A DNA stretch of 58,164 nucleotides, from assembly GCA_012974425.1 (NCBI GenBank), contig JAAXQE010000067.1:1-58164 (forward strand), read 5' to 3'. Below, piece by piece: positions 16,311-25,354 of this stretch (position 1 is its first letter; each line of letters starts with the position of its first letter). A program made the translations under genes and the position numbers. Origin of the DNA: Geopsychrobacter sp. GTDB lineage: Bacteria > Desulfobacterota > Desulfuromonadia > Desulfuromonadales > Geopsychrobacteraceae. The notes under the pieces were generated by a model that worked only from the letters and a program-made list of their open reading frames with translations, did no database searches and was not told the DNA's origin.

Positions 16311-17374
16311 TGGCGCCTCATATCAGGGTCTTGGTTGTTGATGATTCAGCATTTAACCGTGTCTCGCTCGGCAAGATGTTGGAGAAGATCCCCCGGGTTG
16401 AGGTTGTTGGTTACGCTGCGGATGGCGAGATCGGTTTGCGCAAAATAATCGATCTGAAGCCAGACCTGGTGACTCTCGATCTTGAAATGCCCAAGATGGG
16501 TGGCTTTAGCATGCTGCGTCTGGCGATGCAGAGTTGCCCGACTCCGGTAATCGTGATCTCCTCGCGCAGCAGTGAAGGGGATGTCTTTAAGGCTCTTGAG
16601 CTTGGGGCCATAGATTTTGTTGCCAAGCCATCAAGACCGATCAGTTCTCATTTTTATTCTATCCAGGGTGATTTGGAACGCAAGGTGCGGGATTTTTCAA
16701 ACTGCGCTCCAGGACAGTTTCACTTACCTCCGGCCCCTGATGTGATGGCTAGGCGCAAAATTTCTCTGGTTAACTCTAACCCTAACCCTCAGAAGTCGAA
16801 TTGTCCGCAGGCCGTTGTTATCGGTACTTCTACGGGTGGTCCGCCAGCATTACATACTTTTTTTTCCTCGTTTACCCATCTGCCTGACTTGGGCTTTGCT
16901 GTCGCGCAACATATGCCACCCGGCTTTACCCGTAGTTTTGCTGATCGCCTCAATGATCATTCTGTTTTTAAGGTAACCGAGGCTGCTAATGGCGATACTA
17001 TGAGGGCTGGGCATGTATATATCTGCCCTGGTGGGCGAAATATGCTGTTGCGAAAGGTTGCAGGGGAGGTCAAAATTCAGATTGTGACACCCTCTGCTGC
17101 ACAGATATATACTCCCTCAGTCGATGAGTTGTTTAGGTCTGCTTCTGTCGCTTATGGAGCGGATGTGCTCGGAATGATTCTCACCGGAATGGGAAATGAT
17201 GGTGCCGCTGGCACGCAAGCAATTCATGGGTCTGGGGGCCGAGTGATTGCTGAGGCCGAAGAGTCCTGCATTGTTTATGGTATGCCGAAAGAGGCTGTTG
17301 CCACAGGTTGTGTCAGTCAAGTGATCCCGCTTGGTGGATTATGTGAAGAGATATTGCGTTCTTGCCGTTGCTAG
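16310..17374 (+). CDS. cheB: Chemotaxis response regulator / methylesterase CheB
   Basis: 354 aa. Residues 1-125 form a receiver (D11-D12, phospho-acceptor D57, K106); residues about 165-350 form the methylesterase/glutamine deamidase domain with the triad S174 (GTSTGGP), H201 (QHMPPGF) and D297 (GMGNDGA). Removes methyl groups added by CheR, adapting the pathway. Its ATG shares one base with the cheR stop (TGATG), so the pair is translationally coupled. Complete, all catalytic residues kept. Confidence 0.95.
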   Translation: MAPHIRVLVVDDSAFNRVSLGKMLEKIPRVEVVGYAADGEIGLRKIIDLKPDLVTLDLEMPKMGGFSMLRLAMQSCPTPVIVISSRSSEGDVFKALELGAIDFVAKPSRPISSHFYSIQGDLERKVRDFSNCAPGQFHLPPAPDVMARRKISLVNSNPNPQKSNCPQAVVIGTSTGGPPALHTFFSSFTHLPDLGFAVAQHMPPGFTRSFADRLNDHSVFKVTEAANGDTMRAGHVYICPGGRNMLLRKVAGEVKIQIVTPSAAQIYTPSVDELFRSASVAYGADVLGMILTGMGNDGAAGTQAIHGSGGRVIAEAEESCIVYGMPKEAVATGCVSQVIPLGGLCEEILRSCRC

Positions 17375-17487
17375 AGGCTTATTATAGTTTTTTTTGAACA
17401 TTCCTGCTAGTATGCGATGTTTTTGTTTGTCGGGATTGATGATTCAGTTGAGTGACAGGTGCAGTTAGTCTTCATGCGGAGTTTTTT

Positions 17488-18294
17488 TTGACAGATAGCA
17501 GTGATTCTAATAATGTTCATTCTCGTGCTGAAGAGTTTCTTCAGGTCTTTAAGAAAGGTGCTGAATTTACTCAGGACCTGCTTAAGGAAAACGAACGATT
17601 ACGTTTCCGGTTGCTTGAACTCGAACAGAAAAATCGTGCTGAGGCAACGACCGTTGAGTTGCAATTGCTTAAACAGCAACTGCAGCTAGTCGAAGTTGAG
17701 AAAAAAAATATTTTAGATAAGATTGGAACTGTCGAACGGGAAAACCTCGATTTCACACATCGTTACGCTGAAATAGAAGCTGATAATAACCTGTTGGCGA
17801 ATCTCTATATTACAACTTATCAGCTACATTCTACATTTGAAGTAAGGGAAGTTTTCCGAGTTATTGAAGAAATATTGTTGAATCTTGTTGGTGCTGACGA
17901 GTGTTCACTCTTCTTCCGTGACGAAAACAACCTGTTAATTCAGTCGGTTATGAATGACGAAGGGGAGCCTGAGGTTCGGGTTGTTGGAAATAGTGACCCC
18001 CGGATTGACCTAGCGCTTACAGAAGGACAGATTTGGATTCCTGATTCTGAAGAGTTAGCGCAGCTAGATGAATCCGCAGTGAAGGCTGCAATCCCATTGT
18101 GGGTGGATGGTCATGTGATTGGCGTGCTCGCGATCTATCGTTTGCTGGCACAGAAAAATGGCTTTTCAGGGATAGACGAAGAGATATTTGGCTTGCTAGG
18201 AGAGCATGCTGCGATGGCGATCTGCACCGCTGTGTTGCGACAAGAGCATGACGGCCAAATCGATTTTAAACGAGGCTTCCTGGCCCGGACATGA
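17488..18294 (+). CDS. Coiled-coil plus GAF domain protein
   Basis: 268 aa, soluble. Residues about 10-100 form a long coiled coil rich in Leu, Glu, Lys and Gln (ENERLRFRLLELEQ, ELQLLKQQLQLVEVEKKN); residues about 110-255 are a GAF domain (TFEVREVFRVIEEILLNLV, then ECSLFFRD). No output domain. Start taken as TTG 17488, 7 nt after CGGAG; a GTG at 17452 is in frame but has no good ribosome site. The 113-bp gap after cheB may hold its own promoter, though I see no convincing one. Could act as a receptor-like input for the receptor-less cluster; that is inference. Confidence 0.75.
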   Translation: MTDSSDSNNVHSRAEEFLQVFKKGAEFTQDLLKENERLRFRLLELEQKNRAEATTVELQLLKQQLQLVEVEKKNILDKIGTVERENLDFTHRYAEIEADNNLLANLYITTYQLHSTFEVREVFRVIEEILLNLVGADECSLFFRDENNLLIQSVMNDEGEPEVRVVGNSDPRIDLALTEGQIWIPDSEELAQLDESAVKAAIPLWVDGHVIGVLAIYRLLAQKNGFSGIDEEIFGLLGEHAAMAICTAVLRQEHDGQIDFKRGFLART

Positions 18295-18361
18295 CCTGAT
18301 TATTTGATTTATTGCGTTTATATACAATTTGAAAAAAAAGCATGTCAGGAGGAAGGCTCGC

Positions 18362-18736
18362 ATGTCAGAATACAGAGTTTTAGTTGTTGAAGATTCACCA
18401 ACCATGCGCCAATTGATCGTATTTGCTCTTAAGAGAATTCGCAATCTTCATATCGAAGAGGCTGGGGATGGTGTCGGGGGACTAAAGAAATTGTCAGCAC
18501 AGAAGTTTGACCTGGTGGTCACAGATATCAATATGCCGATCATGGACGGCCTGAAATTGGTCAGCTTGATTCGGAATGACCCTCAATATCGGGATGTCCC
18601 GATTGTTGTCATAACTACTGAAGGTGCGACAGAGGACCGAGATCGCGCCCTCGCTCTTGGTGCCAATGAATATATTACTAAACCAATTCAGACTGCGCGT
18701 ATTCTGGAAGTCGCTAAAAAGATGCTGGGGATCTGA
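18362..18736 (+). CDS. CheY-like single-domain response regulator (copy 3)
   Basis: 124 aa receiver only. Acidic pair E10-D11, phospho-acceptor D55 (VTDINMP), T86 and K107 (YITKPI). ATG 18362 is fixed by AGGAGG at 18344-18349 inside a longer open frame that begins with TTG at 18329. Closely similar to the first CheY of the cluster, so the two look like paralogues placed at either end. Last gene of the cluster; infA follows after a separate promoter. Confidence 0.9.
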   Translation: MSEYRVLVVEDSPTMRQLIVFALKRIRNLHIEEAGDGVGGLKKLSAQKFDLVVTDINMPIMDGLKLVSLIRNDPQYRDVPIVVITTEGATEDRDRALALGANEYITKPIQTARILEVAKKMLGI

Positions 18737-18748
18737 TTTGCCTTGAAC

Positions 18749-18776
18749 TTGACAGGCTTATGGGTTCATGTAATAA
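18749..18776 (+). promoter_or_regulatory. Candidate infA promoter
   Basis: Perfect TTGACA at 18749-18754; the best downstream box is TAATAA at 18771-18776 with a 16-bp spacer, which is weak. A 6-bp hairpin (GTCGTT, TCTT, AACGAC; 18799-18814) lies in the leader, just ahead of the infA ribosome site. Confidence 0.45.
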
Positions 18777-18837
18777 GACGCTCGAAACCGTTATGATGGT
18801 CGTTTCTTAACGACTATCTGTATTTCAGGAGGAACAC

Positions 18838-19056
18838 TTGTCAAAAGAAGAAGCAATTGAGGTAGAAGGTGTGGTCGTTGAGCCACTGCCGAACGCGATG
18901 TTTCGCGTCAAGCTTGATAATGATCACGTTGTTCTGGCCCACATCTCTGGCAAAATGCGTAAATATTACATCCGCATTCTGCCAGGCGATCGTGTGACCG
19001 TTGAGCTTTCACCCTACGATCTGACCCGCGGTCGGATAACCTATCGCGCCAAGTAG
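18838..19056 (+). CDS. infA: Translation initiation factor IF-1
   Basis: 72 aa, standard length; an OB-fold protein that binds the A site of the 30S subunit during initiation. The sequence opens [20 protein letters not shown] and ends [12 protein letters not shown], as in other IF-1. Start codon is TTG, placed by AGGAGG at 18827-18832 five bases upstream; no ATG is available before the conserved region. Stands alone between its candidate promoter and a terminator hairpin at 19118. Confidence 0.96.
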   Translation: MSKEEAIEVEGVVVEPLPNAMFRVKLDNDHVVLAHISGKMRKYYIRILPGDRVTVELSPYDLTRGRITYRAK

Positions 19057-19117
19057 TTCGTTATTTTCAGATCGTTAATTTGGCTGTCTGTTAACCCATA
19101 GGACACCCTGACATGAT

Positions 19118-19136
19118 GCCGGCTTGTGCCGGTTTT
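19118..19136 (+). terminator. Rho-independent terminator after infA
   Basis: CCGGC, TTGT loop, GCCGG, followed by TTTT (19119-19136). Short GC-rich stem with a short U-run, 63 bp after infA and 57 bp before leuS. It separates infA from the leuS transcript, probably incompletely. Confidence 0.6.
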
Positions 19137-19192
19137 CGTGTATCTGCGCAAATGATAATTTGACCCGGACGTTTTCGTCGCGGAGGATATTA

Positions 19193-21751
19193 ATGAATAA
19201 TCAGTATATCTCGAGTGAAATTGAAGAGAAGTGGCAGGGATTCTGGGACAACAATGAATCCTTCAAGGTCGATGAATTCGATGAGCGACAGAAATATTAT
19301 CTGCTCGAAATGTTTCCCTATCCATCGGGTCGCATCCATATGGGGCATGTGCGTAATTACGCAATCGGCGATGTCGTTGCTCGCTTCAAACGTCTCCAGG
19401 GATTTAACGTCCTACATCCCATGGGCTGGGACGCATTCGGGATGCCAGCTGAAAATGCCGCGATTGAGCATGGGACACACCCTGGGAAGTGGACCTATGA
19501 AAATATAGACAGTATGCGTGTGCAGCTTAAGCGGATCGGTCTCAGTTATGACTGGACGCGTGAGTTTGCAACCTGTGATGTCGATTATTCCCGATGGGAG
19601 CAATTGATCTTCCTGCGCATGCTTGAAAAAGGCCTGGCCTACAAAAAAACCTCAAACGTCAACTGGTGCAACGATTGTCAGACTGTCTTGGCCAATGAGC
19701 AGGTTGAAGACGGTTGCTGCTGGCGCTGTAATAATCTGGTCGCGCAAAAAGAGCTGGATCAGTGGTTTTTTCGGATTACCGAGTATGCCGATGAGTTGCT
19801 TGCTGAAACGGACAATCTCAAGGGCTGGCCGGAAAAGGTTCTGGCCATGCAACGTAACTGGATCGGCAAAAGTTACGGTTGCGAGATAGATTTTAGCGTT
19901 AAGGATTCGCCAGCGCAGGTCAAGGTGTTTACCACCCGTCCAGATACCCTGTTTGGCGCGACTTTCATGAGCCTTGCCCCTGAGCACCCGCTGGTTGGTT
20001 CACTTGTCACTGAGGATCAGCGGACCGAGGTCGAGGCGTTTGTTGCCGAGGTTGCACGTCAGGACAAGCTTGACCGAACCAGCGGTGAGTTGGAGAAGAA
20101 AGGGGTTTTTACCGGAAGTTACTGCATCAACCCTGTGACGGGGAATGAGATCCCGGTTTTCCTGGCCAACTTTGTGCTGATGGATTATGGCACCGGTGCG
20201 GTTATGGCAGTTCCTGCACATGATCAACGTGATTTTGAGTTTGCCCGTAAATATAATCTGGCGGTTCAGGTTGTTATCCAGCTCGAAGGAGAGACTCTCG
20301 ATCCGAACGCGATGCAGGAAGCGATGACCGGCGCGGGGACTCTGGTCAATTCTGGAGACTTTAACGGAATCGCAAATGAAGAGGCCAAGGAGAAGATTGC
20401 CAGTTTCCTGGATGACAATAAGCAGGGGTGTAAATCGGTTAATTTCCGTCTGCGTGACTGGGGTGTTTCGCGCCAACGTTACTGGGGGACACCGATTCCG
20501 ATCATCTACTGTGACAGTTGCGGAACTGTTCCGGTCCCCGAAAAAGACTTGCCGGTCAAGCTGCCGATGGATGTTGAAGTTACCGGTGAGGGGGGGAGCC
20601 CTCTGGCGCGGCATAAAGACTTCCTGGCGGTTGATTGCCCATGCTGTGGAGCCCCGTCCCGGCGCGAAAGTGACACCTTCGATACCTTTGTCGAAAGCTC
20701 CTGGTATTTCGCACGTTTCACCAGTCCAAGACACGAACTCGCACCGCTCGACAGCAAGGCCGCCAATTATTGGCTTCCGGTCGATCAGTATATTGGTGGT
20801 ATCGAACATGCGGTGATGCATCTGCTCTACGCGCGTTTCTTCACCAAGGTATTGCGTGATCTCGGGATGGTCGACGCAGATGAACCATTTAAAAACCTGT
20901 TGACTCAAGGGATGGTTTGCATGGAGTCGCAACGCTGCTCCGAGCATGGCTGGCTTTATCCCGAGCAGGTCCAGGATGGTAATTGTAGCGAGTGTGGCAA
21001 GGCTGTAGAGCTTGGCCGTACCGAAAAGATGAGCAAATCGAAGAAGAATGTCGTTGACCCCAATGAGTTAATCGTGCGCTATGGTGCCGACACGGCACGT
21101 CTCTTCTCGCTTTTTGCTGCGCCACCAGAGAAAGATCTGGAGTGGAACGAGCAGGGGGTTGAGGGTTGTTATCGTTTCCTCGGTCGTGTCTGGCGAGCGG
21201 TACATGATAATCTCGACAACCTTGGATCGAGTAGTGATCTCGCCAGTCTGGCCGGGTCAACCTCTGAATTGCGGCGCAAGACACATCAAACCATCAAGAA
21301 GGTCAGCGAAGACGTTGACGGTCGTTTCCACTTCAACACCGCAATCGCCTCTGTGATGGAATTAGTTAACGCGATCTACAGCTGCGATAAGCAACAGGAA
21401 AAACCGGAAACTCTGCGTGAGGCGATCGAATCTGTCGTGCGCCTCCTCTCACCTTTTGTGCCACATATCTGTGAGGAACTCTGGCAGCGCTTGGGCTATG
21501 AGGGTGGTATCGAAAAACAGGGCTGGCCGAGCTGGGATGAGGCTGCATTACTTACCACAGAGATTGAAATTGTCGTCCAGGTTAACGGCAAGGTGCGTGG
21601 CAAAATTACTGTGGCTGTCGCTACCGACAATGCCACTTTGGAACAACTCGCATTGGCCGAACAGAATGTCGCGCGCTTTATCGAAGGAAAGCAGGTCCGT
21701 AAGGTTATCTGTGTCCCCGGTCGGCTGATTAATATTGTGGTGAGTGGATGA
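19193..21751 (+). CDS. leuS: Leucyl-tRNA synthetase
   Basis: 852 aa class I synthetase charging tRNA-Leu. HMGH (HIGH motif) at 49-52 within [20 protein letters not shown] at 612-616. Between them lie the CP1 editing domain and cysteine pairs of zinc-ribbon type (CNDC, CWRC; CDSC, CPCC). A leucine-specific insertion with CSECG comes just before KMSKS. The frame is open from 19124, but ATG 19193 has CGGAGGA 6-12 nt upstream and gives the family's normal N-terminus. The end overlaps lptE by 4 bp (ATGA), the leuS-lptE-holA order also seen in gamma-proteobacteria. Confidence 0.97.
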   Translation: MNNQYISSEIEEKWQGFWDNNESFKVDEFDERQKYYLLEMFPYPSGRIHMGHVRNYAIGDVVARFKRLQGFNVLHPMGWDAFGMPAENAAIEHGTHPGKWTYENIDSMRVQLKRIGLSYDWTREFATCDVDYSRWEQLIFLRMLEKGLAYKKTSNVNWCNDCQTVLANEQVEDGCCWRCNNLVAQKELDQWFFRITEYADELLAETDNLKGWPEKVLAMQRNWIGKSYGCEIDFSVKDSPAQVKVFTTRPDTLFGATFMSLAPEHPLVGSLVTEDQRTEVEAFVAEVARQDKLDRTSGELEKKGVFTGSYCINPVTGNEIPVFLANFVLMDYGTGAVMAVPAHDQRDFEFARKYNLAVQVVIQLEGETLDPNAMQEAMTGAGTLVNSGDFNGIANEEAKEKIASFLDDNKQGCKSVNFRLRDWGVSRQRYWGTPIPIIYCDSCGTVPVPEKDLPVKLPMDVEVTGEGGSPLARHKDFLAVDCPCCGAPSRRESDTFDTFVESSWYFARFTSPRHELAPLDSKAANYWLPVDQYIGGIEHAVMHLLYARFFTKVLRDLGMVDADEPFKNLLTQGMVCMESQRCSEHGWLYPEQVQDGNCSECGKAVELGRTEKMSKSKKNVVDPNELIVRYGADTARLFSLFAAPPEKDLEWNEQGVEGCYRFLGRVWRAVHDNLDNLGSSSDLASLAGSTSELRRKTHQTIKKVSEDVDGRFHFNTAIASVMELVNAIYSCDKQQEKPETLREAIESVVRLLSPFVPHICEELWQRLGYEGGIEKQGWPSWDEAALLTTEIEIVVQVNGKVRGKITVAVATDNATLEQLALAEQNVARFIEGKQVRKVICVPGRLINIVVSG

Positions 21752-22242
21752 GACTGGCGGCCATACTCCTGTTGCTCCTCAGCGGCTGTGGTTACCAGTT
21801 CTCTGGTGGCGCGCTTCCGGGTGATGTCAGCCTGTTGAGTGTGCCCCTCGCGAAGAATCAAACCACTGAGCCGTTTCTAGAGACTGTTTTAATCGCTCCG
21901 CTTACGGCAGTTCTGGCGCGGCAGCGCGGGGTAGAAATCGTTGAATCGCTAGCGCGTGCCGACGCGGTGCTGCTGACAACAATTACCGATTATTCTGTCA
22001 AGCCAGTCTCTTATGATTCGAATGACCGGATAAGTGTTTTTAGGGCGACGTTAAGGGTACATTTCTCGCTGCAGCAACGGACCGATGGCAGGCTTCTTTG
22101 GCAGGGTGATTTCGAGCGTCAGGCGAACTACAGTGCGGCAGTTGATAAGAATCAACAGGAGGATCTCGAGTCTGCAGCTATTGAGGATATGGCCAAGGCT
22201 GTCGCGGATGACCTGATCTATCGCCTGATTACCAGGTTTTAA
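21748..22242 (+). CDS. lptE: LPS-assembly lipoprotein LptE
   Basis: 164 aa outer-membrane lipoprotein that plugs the LptD barrel and helps place lipopolysaccharide at the cell surface. Signal peptide [14 protein letters not shown] with lipobox LSGC; Cys14 would be lipidated. GYQFSGG follows, typical of the family. The call rests on the signal, the GYxF start and the position between leuS and holA; the rest is poorly conserved, as usual for LptE. Overlaps leuS by 4 bp and lies 2 bp before holA. Confidence 0.88.
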   Translation: MRLAAILLLLLSGCGYQFSGGALPGDVSLLSVPLAKNQTTEPFLETVLIAPLTAVLARQRGVEIVESLARADAVLLTTITDYSVKPVSYDSNDRISVFRATLRVHFSLQQRTDGRLLWQGDFERQANYSAAVDKNQQEDLESAAIEDMAKAVADDLIYRLITRF

Positions 22243-22244
22243 AC

Positions 22245-23243
22245 ATGACCCCAGATGCGTTGCAGCAGGCAATTAAGAGCCAGAATGTTCCACCAGTTCT
22301 CTTCCTTTATGGTTCCGAACCATTCTTGCAACAGGAAGTAATCAAGCAGTTAGAGGGCTCTGTGCTCTCCCCGGGGAGTGAGGATTTTAATCGACATGTC
22401 TTTCACGCCAAGGGGCTTGCCGTAGATCAGGTCCTTGAGGCGGCCTTAACCTACCCTGCATTTGCTGAGAGGCGCTTGATTATTGTTAGGGATGCCCATT
22501 CTTTAACGACTGCAGATTTTGATGGCCTGCTCGAATATATTCAAAAGCCGGCACCTGAGACTTGTTTGGTATTCAGCGCTGAGAAAATTGACAGCAGACG
22601 AAAGTTTTTTCAATCCCTCAAGAAAACAGATGCCCTGGTTGAGTTCAAGCCATTAGGTGAGCGGCAGATTCCCGGGTTTATCCGCAGGCATCTCGATGGT
22701 CTCGGTTTCACTGTTACTGAGGATGCCATTGGCTTATTCGTGAGCCGTATCGGGAGTAGCCTGCAAGAGGTGATGACGGAGCTTGAAAAGTTAGCACTCT
22801 ATGTTGGCTCCCCGCGCTTAATCGATGTGCCTGACGTTCTGGCTGTGGTCTCAAATGTTCGGGCTGAAAATATCTTTGCCATTGGAAGTGCTGTTGGCTG
22901 TCAGGATGTGGGTAAGGCCTTAGCTCTTGGCCGTCATCTGGTTGCGGATGGTGAAGCTCCCCTCAAGATCCTTTCGTTACTGAGCAGACACTACAGGCAG
23001 CTTTGGAAAGCCCGGGAGTTGCAGGTTGAGGGACGCTCTCCGGCCGAGATAGCCAAGGGGGCAGGTGTGCCGCCATTTGTGGTTGAGGGCTTGATTGCTC
23101 AGTGCCGAAGGTATTCGCGGATCGATTTCAGACGTGCCTTCGGTCTTTTTGTTGAGGCCGATCTTGCAATGAAATCGAGTGGCTCGCAGCCTAATGTGGT
23201 TCTTGAGAAGCTGTTGTTGCAGTTGGCGGGTGGTCGCACATAA
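22245..23243 (+). CDS. holA: DNA polymerase III delta subunit
   Basis: 332 aa clamp-loader subunit that opens the beta clamp. The opening PPVLFLYGSEPFLQQEVIKQL is the family's N-terminal block; the clamp-contacting region and domain III (ILSLLSRHYRQLWKARELQ) follow. No Walker A, as expected for delta. Immediately downstream of lptE and closed by a bidirectional terminator shared with rpsT. The delta' partner holB is also in this window (955-1926). Confidence 0.94.
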   Translation: MTPDALQQAIKSQNVPPVLFLYGSEPFLQQEVIKQLEGSVLSPGSEDFNRHVFHAKGLAVDQVLEAALTYPAFAERRLIIVRDAHSLTTADFDGLLEYIQKPAPETCLVFSAEKIDSRRKFFQSLKKTDALVEFKPLGERQIPGFIRRHLDGLGFTVTEDAIGLFVSRIGSSLQEVMTELEKLALYVGSPRLIDVPDVLAVVSNVRAENIFAIGSAVGCQDVGKALALGRHLVADGEAPLKILSLLSRHYRQLWKARELQVEGRSPAEIAKGAGVPPFVVEGLIAQCRRYSRIDFRRAFGLFVEADLAMKSSGSQPNVVLEKLLLQLAGGRT

Positions 23244-23272
23244 AAAAAGGGACCTCAAGGAGGTCCCTTTTT
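23244..23272. terminator. Bidirectional terminator between holA and rpsT
   Basis: Stem GGGACCTC (23249-23256), loop AAG, GAGGTCCC (23260-23267), flanked by five A on the left and five T on the right, so it can end the plus-strand holA transcript and the minus-strand rpsT transcript. Confidence 0.92.
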
Positions 23273-23292
23273 GATTTAGGCTTTTGCTCGAT

Positions 23293-23556
23293 TTAAGCGA
23301 GGGTATTGACAAGCTTGGTCAGACGCGCGATTTTGCGGCTGGCAGTCGACTTGTGAATAACGCCCTTGGTTGAGCTTTTGTCGATGCAAGGGACAGCAAT
23401 TTTCAGGGCTTGCTGAGCCAGATCCTTATCACCGGCAGCAACCGCTTCGCGGACCGTTTTAACCAGATTGCGTACAGTTGAACGGACGTGATTGTTGCGT
23501 GCCTTACGGACCACGTTCTGCTTGTTACGTTTGATTGCGGATTTATGAGTTGCCAC
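23293..23556 (-). CDS. rpsT: 30S ribosomal protein S20
   Basis: 87 aa, very basic; binds 16S rRNA early in 30S assembly. The reading frame is open from 23628, but the family begins ATHKSAIKRNKQN, which fixes a GTG start at 23556, with GGGAG 9 nt upstream. E. coli rpsT also uses a weak start (TTG) tied to autoregulation, so the GTG may matter. Single gene with its own promoter (23641-23613) and a shared terminator. Confidence 0.95.
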   Translation of the reverse strand: MATHKSAIKRNKQNVVRKARNNHVRSTVRNLVKTVREAVAAGDKDLAQQALKIAVPCIDKSSTKGVIHKSTASRKIARLTKLVNTLA

Positions 23557-23612
23557 TTTTTTTTGCTCCCTTTTAAGACGATCGTCTGTCGCTAGTTGCT
23601 TATCGAAGGCGA

Positions 23613-23641
23613 TTGATAACATCATCATATCTGGCCGTCAA
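23613..23641 (-). promoter_or_regulatory. Sigma70-type promoter of rpsT
   Basis: On the minus strand TTGACG (23641-23636), 17-bp spacer, TATCAA (23618-23613), about 57 bp before the GTG start. Good -35 box and ideal spacing. Confidence 0.7.
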
Positions 23642-23746
23642 GTTAAAAAACGCTTATGTATATACAGAAAAGTGCAAACTATCAGCAAGTTAGGCGTTTT
23701 ATCTTGGGGATTAAAATCTTTAAACGGTTTAACTATGGTTAGTCCG

Positions 23747-25324
23747 ATGAGCGATCGCAAGAAAATTTCCGGGGCAGCATTGGTCATGGCCATTGCGACT
23801 TTTATGAGTCGCATTGCCGGCCTTGTGCGTGATGTTGTGGTCGCGAGGATATTCGGTGCTGGTTTTGTGAGCGATGCCTTCTTTATGGCATTTACCATTC
23901 CGAACCTGTTGCGGCGTTTTTTTGGTGAAGGCGCTTTGACGGCTGCATTTGTGCCGGTCTATACCGAAATATCAACTTCAAAGGGGGAGGATGAGGCAGA
24001 ACGACTCGCGTGCCGTAGTGTTACTCTGCTCTGTCTGGCAATGCTGGTGGTGGTTGCCGCAGGCATGCTGTTATCCCCCTGGATTGTGCGTGGGGTTGGT
24101 TTTGGTTTTGGTGATATCGGTGGCAAGTTGGAGTTGACGACGAGCTTGACGCGGGTCATGTTCCCCTATGTCGGCCTTGTCAGTGTGCTCGCCCTGGTCA
24201 CCGGTATCCTGAATGTCAGAGGACATTTCTTCCTTCCCTCCCTGTCTCCCTTGCTGCTGAATGTCGGGATGATTCTCGGTGCATTACTCCTGGGTGATTT
24301 CTTCAGCCATCCCATTTATGGGTTAGCGACTGGAGTACTGCTCGGCGGGGTTGCTCAATTATTGCTGCAGTACCCGGTACTCCTGCGTTACCGGATCAGG
24401 CTGCGTCCCGATTTCCATTTCGGCGCCGATGCCGCACTCAGGCGTATTACCCGTTTGATGTTGCCGGGTATTGCTGGTGTCGCTATCTACCAAATCAACG
24501 TGATCGTGACGCGCCTGCTGGCTTCATTCCTGCCGCAAGGGAGCGTCTCCTATCTTTATTATGGTCAGCGGCTGTTTGAGTTCCCACAGGGGATATTTGT
24601 GGTTTCACTGGCTCAGGCGGTTTTGCCGATGATGAGTCGTCAGGCTGCAGAAGGTGATGATGAGGCTTTCAGGGATTCTTTACAATTTGCGCTCTCATTG
24701 ATGGTCGTCTTTACCCTGCCGGCAATCTTTGGCTTGATGATCTGTGCGCGTCCCGTTTTCAGTCTCTTTTTCATGGGGGGGGAGTTTGACCTTACTGCAT
24801 TGGACGCAACCTCTTTAACCCTGATCTATTATGCACCTGGTCTTCTTTGTGTGGGACTGAGCCGGGTGGCTGCTCAGACGTTCTACGCCTTGAAGGATAC
24901 TCGTACTCCGGTCATCGTCTCTTTCTGGACGTTGCTCGTGAATGCAGGACTTGGTTTCCTGCTGATGGGGCCACTTCAGTATCTGGGGTTGGCGTTGGCG
25001 CTCAGTCTGGCTTCAGCGTTTAATGCGCTACTCTTGATTATTCTCTTGCGGCGCCGGATTGGACCTTTTGTCAGGCTCTCCTTGCTCAAGCCCTTGCGTG
25101 GTACCATTCCTGCTACGCTCGGGATGATCCTGGTTGCAACACCTATCGTTGGTTTGTGTGATTGGTCTTTACCCGGGTTGGTCTGGCAGAAAAGCATGAT
25201 CCTCTTTCTGGCAGTCGCATCAGGTGGTCTGGTCTTTCTGCTACTCTGTTTGCTGTTCAGGGTTGAGGAGGTTTCACGCGTCTGGCATATGCTACGCCGG
25301 CGCAGGGCAGGGGGCAGTGTTTAG
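23747..25324 (+). CDS. murJ: Lipid II flippase MurJ (MviN)
   Basis: 525 aa inner-membrane protein with about 14 hydrophobic segments, moving the peptidoglycan precursor lipid II across the membrane. Conserved blocks: SRIAGLVRDVVVARIFG, SDAFFMAFTIPNLLRRFFGEGALTAAFVPV and the central QINVIVTRLLASFLPQGSVS. The start is uncertain: ATG 23747 (MSDRKKISG) matches the family best; ATG 23735 and 23672 are in frame. No strong ribosome site at any of them. Divergent from rpsT. Confidence 0.94.
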   Translation: MSDRKKISGAALVMAIATFMSRIAGLVRDVVVARIFGAGFVSDAFFMAFTIPNLLRRFFGEGALTAAFVPVYTEISTSKGEDEAERLACRSVTLLCLAMLVVVAAGMLLSPWIVRGVGFGFGDIGGKLELTTSLTRVMFPYVGLVSVLALVTGILNVRGHFFLPSLSPLLLNVGMILGALLLGDFFSHPIYGLATGVLLGGVAQLLLQYPVLLRYRIRLRPDFHFGADAALRRITRLMLPGIAGVAIYQINVIVTRLLASFLPQGSVSYLYYGQRLFEFPQGIFVVSLAQAVLPMMSRQAAEGDDEAFRDSLQFALSLMVVFTLPAIFGLMICARPVFSLFFMGGEFDLTALDATSLTLIYYAPGLLCVGLSRVAAQTFYALKDTRTPVIVSFWTLLVNAGLGFLLMGPLQYLGLALALSLASAFNALLLIILLRRRIGPFVRLSLLKPLRGTIPATLGMILVATPIVGLCDWSLPGLVWQKSMILFLAVASGGLVFLLLCLLFRVEEVSRVWHMLRRRRAGGSV

Positions 25325-25354
25325 GGTCTGTTTATGGAGGCAGGAGGAGCGTCC

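Noticed and set aside
17375-17487. Promoter before the coiled-coil GAF gene
   Set aside because: TTGAAC at 17394 has no acceptable -10 box at the right distance; TATAGT at 17383 lacks a -35 box.
20000-20947. 315-codon open frame on the minus strand
   Set aside because: Antisense to leuS, low-complexity translation without family resemblance.
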